Both the position numbers and the translations under genes were made by a program. From positions 1-9,176 of the forward strand of contig JACRDR010000295.1 of the NCBI GenBank assembly GCA_016212845.1: a stretch of 9,176 bases of DNA. The letters run 5' to 3'. The notes under the pieces are model-generated. The model was not told the DNA's origin, ran no database searches, and saw only the letters and a program-made list of their open reading frames with translations. Position 1 is the first letter of the stretch. Each line of letters opens with the position of its first letter. Shown piece by piece: positions 1 through 6,415 of this stretch. The DNA is from Elusimicrobiota bacterium. Lineage in GTDB: Bacteria; Elusimicrobiota; Elusimicrobia; UBA1565; JACRDR01.

Positions 1-13
1 CTTTACGTAAGGC

Positions 14-19
14 TATCCT
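14..19 (+). promoter_or_regulatory. -10-like hexamer TATCCT for the Fic gene
   Basis: TATCCT ends six bases before the ATG at 26, which would place the transcription start at the A of the start codon. No Shine-Dalgarno sequence lies between them. The window starts too close for a -35 element to be judged. It matches the spacing seen at five other genes here. Confidence 0.5.
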
Positions 20-25
20 AGCTCG

Positions 26-1045
26 ATGTACCAGCCCAGGTTTCAGATCTCCCCGGAGTTGATGGGGCTGCTCACCGAGGCGACGGAGCTCAAGGCTTCG
101 ATCCACCAGGCGGTCGTGGACGTGCCTTGGCTTCCGGCGCTTCAGCGCGACACGGCGGCTCGTCTGGCGCATTCGTCGACCGCCATCGAAGGCAACCCGC
201 TGGAGCTGCCGGAGGTCGAGGCTTTGGCCCGCGGGGAAGCCATCGGCGCTCCCGAAAAAGCGGCTCAGGAGGTCAAGAACTACCTGGCCGCCATGCGCTG
301 GATCTGGAACAAGAGGGCGGGCGGCGCCGTCTCGGAGAAGGAATTGCTCCAGCTCCACGCCCTGCTGATGGCCAAGGCGATCGAGCCCGGACGATCGGGC
401 CGCTACAAGACGAAGCCGAATCGGGTCATCGACCACAAAGGCCGGACGATCTATACTCCGCCCGGCCCCGACCGCGCCAAGCCGCTGACGCAGGAACTCC
501 TCGCGTGGATCGACGGTCCGGCGGCCGCCAAGCTGCACCCCGTCGTCGTCAACGGAATCGCCCACCACCGGCTCGGCTCGATCCACCCTTTCGCCGACGG
601 CAACGGCCGCATCGCCCGGTCGCTAGGCGTCTGGCTGCTCTATACCCGCGGCTTCGACACGCAGCACCTCTTCGCCCTGGATGAATTCTATGAGGCCGAC
701 CGCCAGCGCTACTACGACAAGATCCAGCAGGCGCGCGAGCTGGACGGAGACCTGAGCTACTGGCTCGAGTACGCGGCGGAGGGCGTCGTCGAGACGCTCA
801 AGAAGACGCGCGACCGCCTGGCCTCGCTTCACGTGACGGCGAAGGCGCCACGGATGCGCCTGACCAAGCGGCAGGAGGATGTCCTGCGATTCCTGCGCGA
901 TAAGGGCCGGGTAAGAACGCCGGAGATCGAAGCCGCCTTCGGCTTGTCCCGGGCGCGCGTCGGGCAGATCGTCAAACCGCTGGCGGACGCGGGCTTGGTG
1001 ATCCGCGAAGGCCGGACGCGGGCGACGACCTACCGGCTGGCCTGA
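26..1045 (+). CDS. Fic family protein with inhibitory helix and C-terminal winged helix
   Basis: 339 aa. The core carries the canonical Fic motif HPFADGNGR at residues 187-195, with catalytic His187 and the anion-binding GNGR loop. Fic enzymes usually transfer AMP from ATP to a hydroxyl side chain of a target protein. Residues 51-56 (S-T-A-I-E-G) fit the [S/T]xxxE[G/N] inhibitory helix, in which the Glu (here Glu55) blocks productive ATP binding. Because it lies N-terminal to the Fic core in the same chain, this is a class II, self-inhibited architecture. The flap segment (about 133-147) precedes the catalytic helix. Residues about 278-339 look like a winged helix-turn-helix (a recognition-helix-like stretch at 300-317, then a wing ending in TTYRL), as in many Fic/DUF4172-like proteins, and may bind DNA or its own promoter. 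No antitoxin gene is adjacent, as expected for class II. The start is supported by the -10 hexamer six bases upstream. The cellular target cannot be predicted. Confidence 0.93.
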   Translation: MYQPRFQISPELMGLLTEATELKASIHQAVVDVPWLPALQRDTAARLAHSSTAIEGNPLELPEVEALARGEAIGAPEKAAQEVKNYLAAMRWIWNKRAGGAVSEKELLQLHALLMAKAIEPGRSGRYKTKPNRVIDHKGRTIYTPPGPDRAKPLTQELLAWIDGPAAAKLHPVVVNGIAHHRLGSIHPFADGNGRIARSLGVWLLYTRGFDTQHLFALDEFYEADRQRYYDKIQQARELDGDLSYWLEYAAEGVVETLKKTRDRLASLHVTAKAPRMRLTKRQEDVLRFLRDKGRVRTPEIEAAFGLSRARVGQIVKPLADAGLVIREGRTRATTYRLA

Positions 1046-1092
1046 AAGCACCGCGACCCTCCCGGAACGTGGCTAGATACCGGGGCCTCTGC

Positions 1093-1098
1093 TACACT
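1093..1098 (+). promoter_or_regulatory. Extended -10-like TGC-TACACT for the Rieske gene
   Basis: TACACT ends eight bases before the ATG at 1107 and is preceded by TGC, an extended -10 (TGn) feature. No TTGACA-like -35 is visible at 16-18 bases upstream, and no Shine-Dalgarno lies before the ATG. It predicts a leader of two bases or fewer. It sits in the 61-base gap after the Fic gene. Confidence 0.55.
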
Positions 1099-1106
1099 CC
1101 CGGACG

Positions 1107-2198
1107 ATGGACGACGGACTGAAAGCGCTCCTGCGCAAGTACGACTCCAAGGCCCCCCTCGACCGCGCTTTCACGATCCCGCGCTCGTGGTACGTCGACC
1201 CGAGGGTCTTCGAGCTCGAGCGAAAGACCGTCTTCGGCGGGAATTGGCAGTACGCCGCCCGGCTCGATCAGCTCGACCGCCCGGGGAAGTACGTCACGCT
1301 GGATTTGGCCGGAGAGCCGGTCGTCGTCGTCCGCGACGCGAAGGGCCTCAACGCCTTCTACAACGTCTGCCGCCACCACGCGGCGATCGTGCTGACGCAG
1401 CCCTCCGGCGACTGCTCAACGCTGCGCTGTCCCTACCACGGCTGGACCTACGGGCTCGACGGGAAGCTCAAGGCGGCGCCCGACATGGGGACCGCGAAGG
1501 GGATCGACAAAGGCAAGATCGGCCTCCCCCCCATCCAGGTCGAGGTCTGGGAGAACTTCGTCTTCGTGAACCTCGACACGAAGGCGAAGCCGCTCGAGTT
1601 GGGCGGAATGCGCGCGCATCTTTCGGAGCTCGCGATCGGGAAGCTCAAATTCTTCGAGCGCCGCGTCTACGAGTTCGCCTGCAACTGGAAGGTCTACGTC
1701 GACAACTACATGGACGGCGGCTACCACGTGCCGATCCTGCACAAGTCGCTGGCCGCGGTCATCGACTACGAGAACTACACGATCCATAGCGACGGCCAAG
1801 TCGTCCTCCAGAAGTCGCCGCTCAAGGCCTCCGGCGCCGCCGCGAAGCTCCGGCGCGGCCGCGACGCCTACTACTACTGGCTCTATCCCAATTTCATGCT
1901 GAACTGGTACGAGGGCGTGATGGATACGAACCTCGTCTTGCCGCTCGGGCACGAGCGCACGCAGGTCGTCTTCGACTTCTACTTCGACGACGTGAGCCCG
2001 GCGGCGGCGGCCCGCAATCGCGCCTCGATCGACCTCGGCGAGCGGATCCAGCACGAGGACCAGGACATCTCGACGTCCGTGCAGCGCGGGCTCGGCTCGC
2101 GCTCCTACGAGGCGGGCCGGCTGTCCGAACGGCGCGAAGGCGGCGAGCGGCGGTTTCACAAGCTGCTGGCCGGCGATCTCAGGCGGGCGCTCCGTTGA
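1107..2198 (+). CDS. Rieske non-haem iron oxygenase, alpha (catalytic) subunit
   Basis: 363 aa, a normal length for a ring-hydroxylating-type oxygenase alpha subunit. The N-terminal domain holds the Rieske [2Fe-2S] site: C88-x-H90, 17 residues, C108-x2-H111 (CRH...CPYHGW). The catalytic domain holds the mononuclear iron site D-N-Y-M-D-G-G-Y-H-V-P-I-L-H (199-212), with His207 and His212 as ligands and Asp203 as the probable bridging acid. The acid cluster at 317-320, just before SVQRGL (324-329), should supply the third iron ligand. The end of the chain (GRLSERREGGERRFHKLL) is typical of the family. Such enzymes use O2 and electrons from a reductase or ferredoxin to hydroxylate or demethylate substrates. 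No reductase, ferredoxin or beta subunit gene is nearby, so electrons must come from elsewhere. The substrate is unknown; the general form is closer to the choline/carnitine-monooxygenase side of the family than to naphthalene dioxygenase. It overlaps the next gene by three bases and probably forms an operon with it. Confidence 0.93.
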   Translation: MDDGLKALLRKYDSKAPLDRAFTIPRSWYVDPRVFELERKTVFGGNWQYAARLDQLDRPGKYVTLDLAGEPVVVVRDAKGLNAFYNVCRHHAAIVLTQPSGDCSTLRCPYHGWTYGLDGKLKAAPDMGTAKGIDKGKIGLPPIQVEVWENFVFVNLDTKAKPLELGGMRAHLSELAIGKLKFFERRVYEFACNWKVYVDNYMDGGYHVPILHKSLAAVIDYENYTIHSDGQVVLQKSPLKASGAAAKLRRGRDAYYYWLYPNFMLNWYEGVMDTNLVLPLGHERTQVVFDFYFDDVSPAAAARNRASIDLGERIQHEDQDISTSVQRGLGSRSYEAGRLSERREGGERRFHKLLAGDLRRALR

Positions 2199-3799
2199 AA
2201 GACCGCTCGACGAAGCTCTTCGCCGCCGCGTTCGCGCTCGCCTTGCTCGGCGGCGCCCTCCTCATGAAGCGCATGCGCGGCGCGCCCGACGCCGAGCCTC
2301 CGGAGAGATTCTCCCTGCCGGCGCCCGAACGCGCGTCGGCGAACGAAGCTCCCGGCGACGACGATCCCGAGGAAGACCGCCTGATGGCCGGGGGCTTGGG
2401 CGGCGCGCTCGCCGGCCGCTCCGACATGGACTACGGCGAGTTCCTGACCCTCGTCGAGCTCGCGGCGCAGGACGACAAGGACGTCGCCCAGAAGGTCAAG
2501 GACGAGCTCGCGAACTGGCCGAAGCTCGGAGAGGCGGCCGCCGATTTCAAGAAGCGAGCGAAGGGAGGAGAGCGCCTCACCGCCGGCGGCGTGCTGCAGG
2601 CCTTCCACCAGAGCGCGGACTTCAAGTCGATGGTCGGCAAGCTCGCGCGAGATCCCGCGGTGACGCAGGCGGTCTGGAAGTTCTACCAGAAGCCCGAGCT
2701 CGCGGGGCTCAAAGGCGAGCATCTGCGCACGATATTCTCGGGCGGGAAGCTTCCCCCGGCGAAGGTGGGACACGCCGCCCCGGCGCCCGTCCGCCTGGCC
2801 GCGGCCGGTCCCGCGACGAGCCGCGTGCTCGGCACGGGCGGGGCCCAGACGCTTTCCCACCTCGCCTCCGGCGGCCCGGGGACCGCCGGCGGCGGCGCCC
2901 TCAACGGCTCGAGTCCGCGAGGCCCCGAGACGTCGCAGCCCGGCGCGCACCACGTCGGCGGGCCCCTGGCGCCGATCGCCGCCGCGGGCCCGAGCGACCA
3001 GAAGATCGAGGCGTTCTGCCGGCTCTACCCGCAGTTCTGCGAAGGCGCGCCCCCCTCGATCAAGCCGGCGTTCCGCCCCTTGGCGGAAAACGACGCGCTC
3101 GTCATGCAGTACGGGCTTTGGGGCGCGTGCTTTCGCCTCGGCATCTTCGATCAGTGCAGCGGCGCCTGCGTCGGCGGCTGCAGGCCGATGGAGGCGTGGA
3201 GCGCGTGCCTCGACGGCTACGATCGCGACGAGCCCGGGTGCATCGCGAAATGCCTCGCGCTGACGTGCGCGATCCCATCCGACGTTTGGACGCGCCACTG
3301 CGTCCCGGCGCCGCCGGCGAAGGCGCCGACGTACTGCACCAGCGGCTGCCCCGCCGATCGCCGCGAGACCCGGCTATTTCGGTGCAGCGCGCGCTTCGCC
3401 GGCTACGAGTACGGCGTCGACCATCAGCGCTCGCCGGTCTCGACTTATCAGTCGTGCAGCAAGACGCCCGCGCAGCTGGCCGCCGCGGGCGTGCCCGCGG
3501 GCGGCGGGGCGCGGCTGGAACGCACGACCGACCAAAACTGTCCGATGTGCTGGCGCGACCATCACGCCTACAACGCGGTGGACTGGTGGTGCTCGCGGAT
3601 GGTCAACGCGCCCGAGTGGAACAACGGGACCGGGACGAAGATCGACATCGACTACTACGTTTCATGCGAGCTGGGCTCGGCCGAAAAAAACGCGATGCTC
3701 GGCTCGGGCTGGACCTCCGACGGCCGGATCGGGCGCCAGTTCGAAGGGAATCCCGGCGAGTGGCGCGACACGCATCAGCTGTCGCGCTGCCGGCCGTAG
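2195..3799 (+). CDS. Membrane-anchored protein with 20-cysteine extracytoplasmic domain, function unknown
   Basis: 534 aa, family not recognised. The TTG start at 2195 overlaps the Rieske stop codon (TTGA), suggesting translational coupling. It is preferred because the first ATG (2264) would remove the only hydrophobic segment, residues 8-24, which is flanked by K/R on both sides and lacks a clear cleavage site. I read it as an N-terminal membrane anchor. Residues 35-65 are acidic and Pro-rich. Residues 78-182 are mostly helical and charged. Residues 183-268 are a low-complexity Ala/Gly/Pro linker. Residues 270-534 contain 20 cysteines (275, 282, 312, 321, 325, 329, 338, 349, 353, 358, 369, 381, 385, 397, 421, 449, 452, 466, 491, 532), while residues 1-274 have none. 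The even number fits up to ten disulfides in an exported domain. Some pairs (C449-x2-C452, C381-x3-C385, C321-x3-C325-x3-C329) could instead bind metal, but no CxxCH haem motif is present. No own -10 hexamer is visible. Its stop lies three bases from the convergent cytochrome gene's stop. Confidence 0.85.
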   Translation: MKDRSTKLFAAAFALALLGGALLMKRMRGAPDAEPPERFSLPAPERASANEAPGDDDPEEDRLMAGGLGGALAGRSDMDYGEFLTLVELAAQDDKDVAQKVKDELANWPKLGEAAADFKKRAKGGERLTAGGVLQAFHQSADFKSMVGKLARDPAVTQAVWKFYQKPELAGLKGEHLRTIFSGGKLPPAKVGHAAPAPVRLAAAGPATSRVLGTGGAQTLSHLASGGPGTAGGGALNGSSPRGPETSQPGAHHVGGPLAPIAAAGPSDQKIEAFCRLYPQFCEGAPPSIKPAFRPLAENDALVMQYGLWGACFRLGIFDQCSGACVGGCRPMEAWSACLDGYDRDEPGCIAKCLALTCAIPSDVWTRHCVPAPPAKAPTYCTSGCPADRRETRLFRCSARFAGYEYGVDHQRSPVSTYQSCSKTPAQLAAAGVPAGGGARLERTTDQNCPMCWRDHHAYNAVDWWCSRMVNAPEWNNGTGTKIDIDYYVSCELGSAEKNAMLGSGWTSDGRIGRQFEGNPGEWRDTHQLSRCRP

Positions 3800-3802
3800 C
3801 GC

Positions 3803-4837
3803 TCAAGGGTCCGGGCCGCGGCGGACGGGGTACTTCTTGCCCTTCCAGTGCAGGATGCCCTCATCCAACACCGTCACCTTGGTGAACCCGGCCCCGATGA
3901 GCTTCTTGGCCAGGTGCATGCTCTCGGCGTGCGGGCACGCGCAGTAGCAGACGAGCCACGTGTCTTTCGGCAGCGCCGCCAAGTACGGCTCGGGGTCGTA
4001 GAACGGGACGCTGACCGCGCCCTTGATGTGCTCGGTGAGATAATCCGACTGCGCCCTGGAATCGAGCAGGCACATCTTCGCGCCGAGGTTGAACTGCGAC
4101 TTCACGAGCTCGACGGAGACGACCGCCGGGAACGTGCTGAAGCCGACGGGCTCCGGGCCGGTCTTCGGGCAGCCGCCGAGCGGCAGGGGCGGCGCGGGCG
4201 AAGCGAGCTGGGGCTCCTTCGCGGTGTGGCTCGACTGCAGGACGCGCAGGAAGGCGACCACGTCTTCGACGCCCTGGGGCTTGAGCTCCCCGGCGAAGCT
4301 CGGCATGAATTTCCCCCGGCCTTCCTTGATCGCGTGCCGCAGCATGCCGTTGGAGGAATCCGCGAGCAGCTCCGGGCCGCCGATCGCGACCGCGTCGCCC
4401 CCGCGGCCTTCGCTGCCGTGGCACTTTTGGCAGTTCGCCGCGAAAAGCGTCTTGCCGCGCAAGGAATCGCCGGAGAGCGCGCTCTCGTCGAGGACCGGAT
4501 GCTCGGCGGTATCGAAGGTCCGCAGATACGAGAGCACCGCCTCGATGTCCTGGGTGGACAGCGGGCCGGTGCGGGCCGCCGACCAGGCCGACATCGTGGT
4601 GCCCGGGCGGCCTTCGGCGATCGCGCGGTGCAGGAAGGAGTCGGTGACGCTCGCCAAGTAGCCCGGCGCGCCGATCGCCGGCGCGTTGTCCGCCTTGTAC
4701 CCCTCGCCCTTCGGCCCGTGACAGACCGCGCAGGTGCGCGCGTAGAGCCGCTCCCCGCGCGCGGCGGACGATTCCTCGACGGGGGCCTGCGTCGTCGCCG
4801 CGGAAGCCAGCGCCGCGAGCAGGATCAACGTCTCCAT
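3803..4837 (-). CDS. Periplasmic dihaem cytochrome c fused to a rhodanese domain
   Basis: 344 aa from the ATG at 4837. The reading frame stays open upstream to 5056, but that part overlaps the divergent hydrolase gene and lacks export features. Starting at 4837 gives METLILLAALASAATTQA, a short signal peptide, though one without the usual positive charge. Two class I cytochrome c domains follow: CAVCH at 36-40 with Met82 as likely axial ligand, and CQKCH at 136-140 with Met178. After a Pro-rich linker (about 207-225) comes a rhodanese-like domain (about 233-340) with a conserved-type L-L-D-S-R (257-261) and a cysteine loop Y-C-A-C-P-H-A-E-S starting at Cys299. This CxCP loop resembles that of rhodanese domains fused to DedA-type proteins rather than the classic CRxGxR loop. 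Haem attachment requires export. The fusion suggests electron transfer coupled to sulfane-sulphur or thiol chemistry in the periplasm, but the partner is unknown. It is divergent from the hydrolase gene across 28 bases. Confidence 0.9.
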   Translation of the reverse strand: METLILLAALASAATTQAPVEESSAARGERLYARTCAVCHGPKGEGYKADNAPAIGAPGYLASVTDSFLHRAIAEGRPGTTMSAWSAARTGPLSTQDIEAVLSYLRTFDTAEHPVLDESALSGDSLRGKTLFAANCQKCHGSEGRGGDAVAIGGPELLADSSNGMLRHAIKEGRGKFMPSFAGELKPQGVEDVVAFLRVLQSSHTAKEPQLASPAPPLPLGGCPKTGPEPVGFSTFPAVVSVELVKSQFNLGAKMCLLDSRAQSDYLTEHIKGAVSVPFYDPEPYLAALPKDTWLVCYCACPHAESMHLAKKLIGAGFTKVTVLDEGILHWKGKKYPVRRGPDP

Positions 4838-4843
4838 GGATGG

Positions 4844-4854
4844 GAAATAGCATA
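4844..4854 (-). promoter_or_regulatory. Weak -10 candidates for the cytochrome-rhodanese gene
   Basis: On the minus strand TATGCT (4854-4849) ends eleven bases before the ATG at 4837, and the overlapping TATTTC (4849-4844) ends six bases before it. The first has the better sequence, the second the spacing seen at other genes here. Both lie inside the same 28-base gap that holds the divergent hydrolase promoter, and TATGCT overlaps it. Confidence 0.3.
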
Positions 4855-4858
4855 TACT
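4853..4858 (+). promoter_or_regulatory. -10-like hexamer TATACT for the hydrolase gene
   Basis: TATACT ends seven bases before the ATG at 4866, predicting a transcript that begins at or one base before the start codon. No -35 or Shine-Dalgarno sequence is evident. It shares bases with the minus-strand candidate TATGCT. Confidence 0.55.
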
Positions 4859-4865
4859 TGGCCCG

Positions 4866-5723
4866 ATGCGTCTGTTCCTCGCGCTGCTCCTGCTGACGAG
4901 CGCGTCCTCCGGCTGCGCGTTCGGCCGCGGGCTGAACTTCACGAAGCAGTACCTCTCCGGCCCGGCGCCGCGCCGCGAGTGCTTCGAGGGCAAGGACGGC
5001 CTCAAGGCCTGCCGCTGGCAGCCCAAGAGCGGCCCCGTCGACGACTCGACGCTCATGGTCTTCCTGCATTACTCGACCGGCGACGAGCGCAGCTTCGGCA
5101 CGATCGGCATCGGCCGCTCGTTTTACGCGCGCTACAAGCTGAAGGGCAAGACGCCTCCGCGCGTCCTCACGCTCTCCTACGGCGAGAACTGGCTGCTGTC
5201 TCACGATCCGGGGCAGCGCCAGGTCGTGACGCTCTCGGCGTTCGACTCCCTCATCAAGGAGCTCGAGCCCAACGCCAAGCGCCGGTTCGCCTGGGGCATG
5301 TCGATGGGCGGCTACAACGCCGCCGAGCTCACGCTCGGCACGCCCGGCTGGAACGGCGCGGCGATCAGCTGCCCGGCGCTGCACCCGGCCAACCCCTTCG
5401 ACGACGCGCTCGAGGCTCCGCTCGAGAAGCTGCCGGGCGCCGTGCCCGCGACCGTGCGCGACGGCCGCGCGCTGTTCACCACGCGCCTCAAGGACCCGGG
5501 CACTTGGGAACGCGAGAACCCGCTCGCCCTCGTGCGCTCGGGCAGCGCGATCCCGATGCTCATCGAGATCAACACGAAGGACGACTACGGATTTCTCACG
5601 GGCGCCCGCGCGCTCAAGGACGCGCTCGAGAGCGCGGGCCGGCCGCCGGTCTACCGGGAGCTGCCGGGCACGCACTGCGTGATCGGCGCCGCCTCGGTGG
5701 CCGACTTCCTGATGTCGCTTTAG
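4866..5723 (+). CDS. Alpha/beta-hydrolase (esterase-like), exported, possible lipoprotein
   Basis: 285 aa. The leader MRLFLALLLLTSASSGC is hydrophobic and ends in S-S-G-C17, a weak lipobox (Ser rather than Leu at -3), so it may be lipidated or simply exported. The nucleophile elbow is G144-M-S146-M-G148-G, the G-x-S-x-G of alpha/beta-hydrolases. The strand and loop V-F-L-H-Y-S (65-70) would shape the oxyanion hole. Likely remaining triad members are Asp239 or Asp240 (in INTKDDYGF) and His270 (in PGTHC). The overall order (LHYSTG, GMSMGG, acid near 240, His near the end) resembles putative esterase/poly(3-hydroxybutyrate)-depolymerase-like or esterase D-like families. I cannot name the substrate. 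Its start is fixed by the -10 hexamer seven bases upstream and by the leader. The next gene follows after 16 bases but has its own -10 hexamer. Confidence 0.88.
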   Translation: MRLFLALLLLTSASSGCAFGRGLNFTKQYLSGPAPRRECFEGKDGLKACRWQPKSGPVDDSTLMVFLHYSTGDERSFGTIGIGRSFYARYKLKGKTPPRVLTLSYGENWLLSHDPGQRQVVTLSAFDSLIKELEPNAKRRFAWGMSMGGYNAAELTLGTPGWNGAAISCPALHPANPFDDALEAPLEKLPGAVPATVRDGRALFTTRLKDPGTWERENPLALVRSGSAIPMLIEINTKDDYGFLTGARALKDALESAGRPPVYRELPGTHCVIGAASVADFLMSL

Positions 5724-5737
5724 CGGTATAATACCGC
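5723..5737. promoter_or_regulatory. Perfect inverted repeat over the -10 of the 5740 gene
   Basis: GCGGTAT-A-ATACCGC is an inverted repeat with 7-base arms around a single central base. It contains the whole TATAAT hexamer (5727-5732) and ends two bases before the GTG start. A dimeric repressor bound here would block the polymerase. A stem with a one-base loop is sterically unlikely in RNA, so a DNA operator is the better reading, though chance is possible at this length. Confidence 0.35.
5727..5732 (+). promoter_or_regulatory. -10 consensus TATAAT for the 5740 gene
   Basis: This is an exact TATAAT in a GC-rich background, ending seven bases before the GTG at 5740. It predicts a leaderless or nearly leaderless transcript and supports the GTG as the true start. 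No -35 is visible; the upstream bases are the end of the hydrolase coding region. Confidence 0.6.
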
Positions 5738-5739
5738 TC

Positions 5740-6399
5740 GTGGACGTCGTTCTTCCTATCGTCGCTCGTGCTGCCGGAGTCATCCCCGTCGTCGCCGCCT
5801 GGGTAGGAGCGGCGCCCCTCCAGCCGCCTTCGGCCCTGAGCCAGGCTCTGTCCCTCGCGCCGGCGGCGAGGCTCGCGCCGGTCCCGCTCGTCGCGGCGCG
5901 CGCGCTCCCGGTCGCCTCCTCCGAGGGCCGCGCCTCGCTCGACTACGCCGCGGCGCGCGCGCTTTTCGAGAGCGCCTCCGACGCCGCGCCCACGCCGGCC
6001 GAAATGCTGCGCTGGCGCGCCGGACGCCTCTACAAGCCCGAGCGGCCGAACGACCCGCTCAACAGCCTGCTGGTCGGCGCGGAAGTCGCGGCGCCCGAGG
6101 GCCGAGGCCTGCGCGTCTTCCCCATCCAGACGACGCGGCCCGTCGACGAGATTCCGACCCGCCCCGATCTTCGGCGGTGGGTACAAGACACCGTGAAGAA
6201 CACGCCGGTCCTCGGTCCCGGCCCCGAGTTCTCCGAGAAGGCGGTGCGCTTCGGCGTCTGCCTGGGCGGCGTCTGCCACCGCTACGAGGTCCGGCGGAAG
6301 GGCGGCCTCGTCTTGCTCCGCTACCGGGCGTCCGCCGAGGCGTCCGGCGAGGTCGTCGCGACCTGGTACGGGCTCTACCCGAAAGACGTAACCCCCTAG
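5740..6399 (+). CDS. Exported protein of unknown function, Ala/Pro-rich N-terminus
   Basis: 219 aa from a GTG start, chosen because TATAAT ends seven bases upstream and the frame then opens with a hydrophobic leader (residues 1-25, a possible cleavage after GAA). Residues 26-60 are rich in Ala, Pro, Leu and Ser, a low-complexity stretch that may span or leave the cell envelope. A short charged helical part follows (60-100). The C-terminal domain (about 105-219) is the conserved-looking core, containing F-G-V-C-L-G-G-V-C-H-R-Y (cysteines four residues apart), two strand-like stretches and an end in W-Y-G-L-Y-P. The two cysteines could form a disulfide; they are not a CxxCH haem motif. I do not recognise the family. 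The PLP-enzyme gene starts 16 bases after its stop, so the two may share a transcript. Confidence 0.72.
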   Translation: MDVVLPIVARAAGVIPVVAAWVGAAPLQPPSALSQALSLAPAARLAPVPLVAARALPVASSEGRASLDYAAARALFESASDAAPTPAEMLRWRAGRLYKPERPNDPLNSLLVGAEVAAPEGRGLRVFPIQTTRPVDEIPTRPDLRRWVQDTVKNTPVLGPGPEFSEKAVRFGVCLGGVCHRYEVRRKGGLVLLRYRASAEASGEVVATWYGLYPKDVTP

Positions 6400-6415
6400 C
6401 TGGCCGAGCCGTTGC

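Noticed and set aside
3201..3460. Cysteine cluster of the 2195 gene as a multihaem cytochrome
   Set aside because: None of the cysteine pairs forms CxxCH, so covalent haem attachment is not supported.
3483..3500. Inverted repeat with 8-base arms and a 2-base centre (CCGCGGGC / GCCCGCGG)
   Set aside because: It lies inside the Cys-rich gene in an Ala/Gly-rich coding stretch, is pure G+C with a loop too small for a stable hairpin, and has no T-run. Composition explains it.
4838..5056. N-terminal extension of the cytochrome-rhodanese frame up to 5056
   Set aside because: It would overlap the divergent hydrolase coding region by about 190 bases and bury the signal peptide needed for haem attachment. 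The ATG at 4837 is preferred.
3848..5783. Very long open frames (over 600 codons) on both strands across the cytochrome-rhodanese and hydrolase genes
   Set aside because: They are antisense or frame-shifted shadows caused by high G+C. Their translations are Arg/Ala-rich with no motif, while the overlapped genes carry intact CxxCH, rhodanese and GxSxG motifs.
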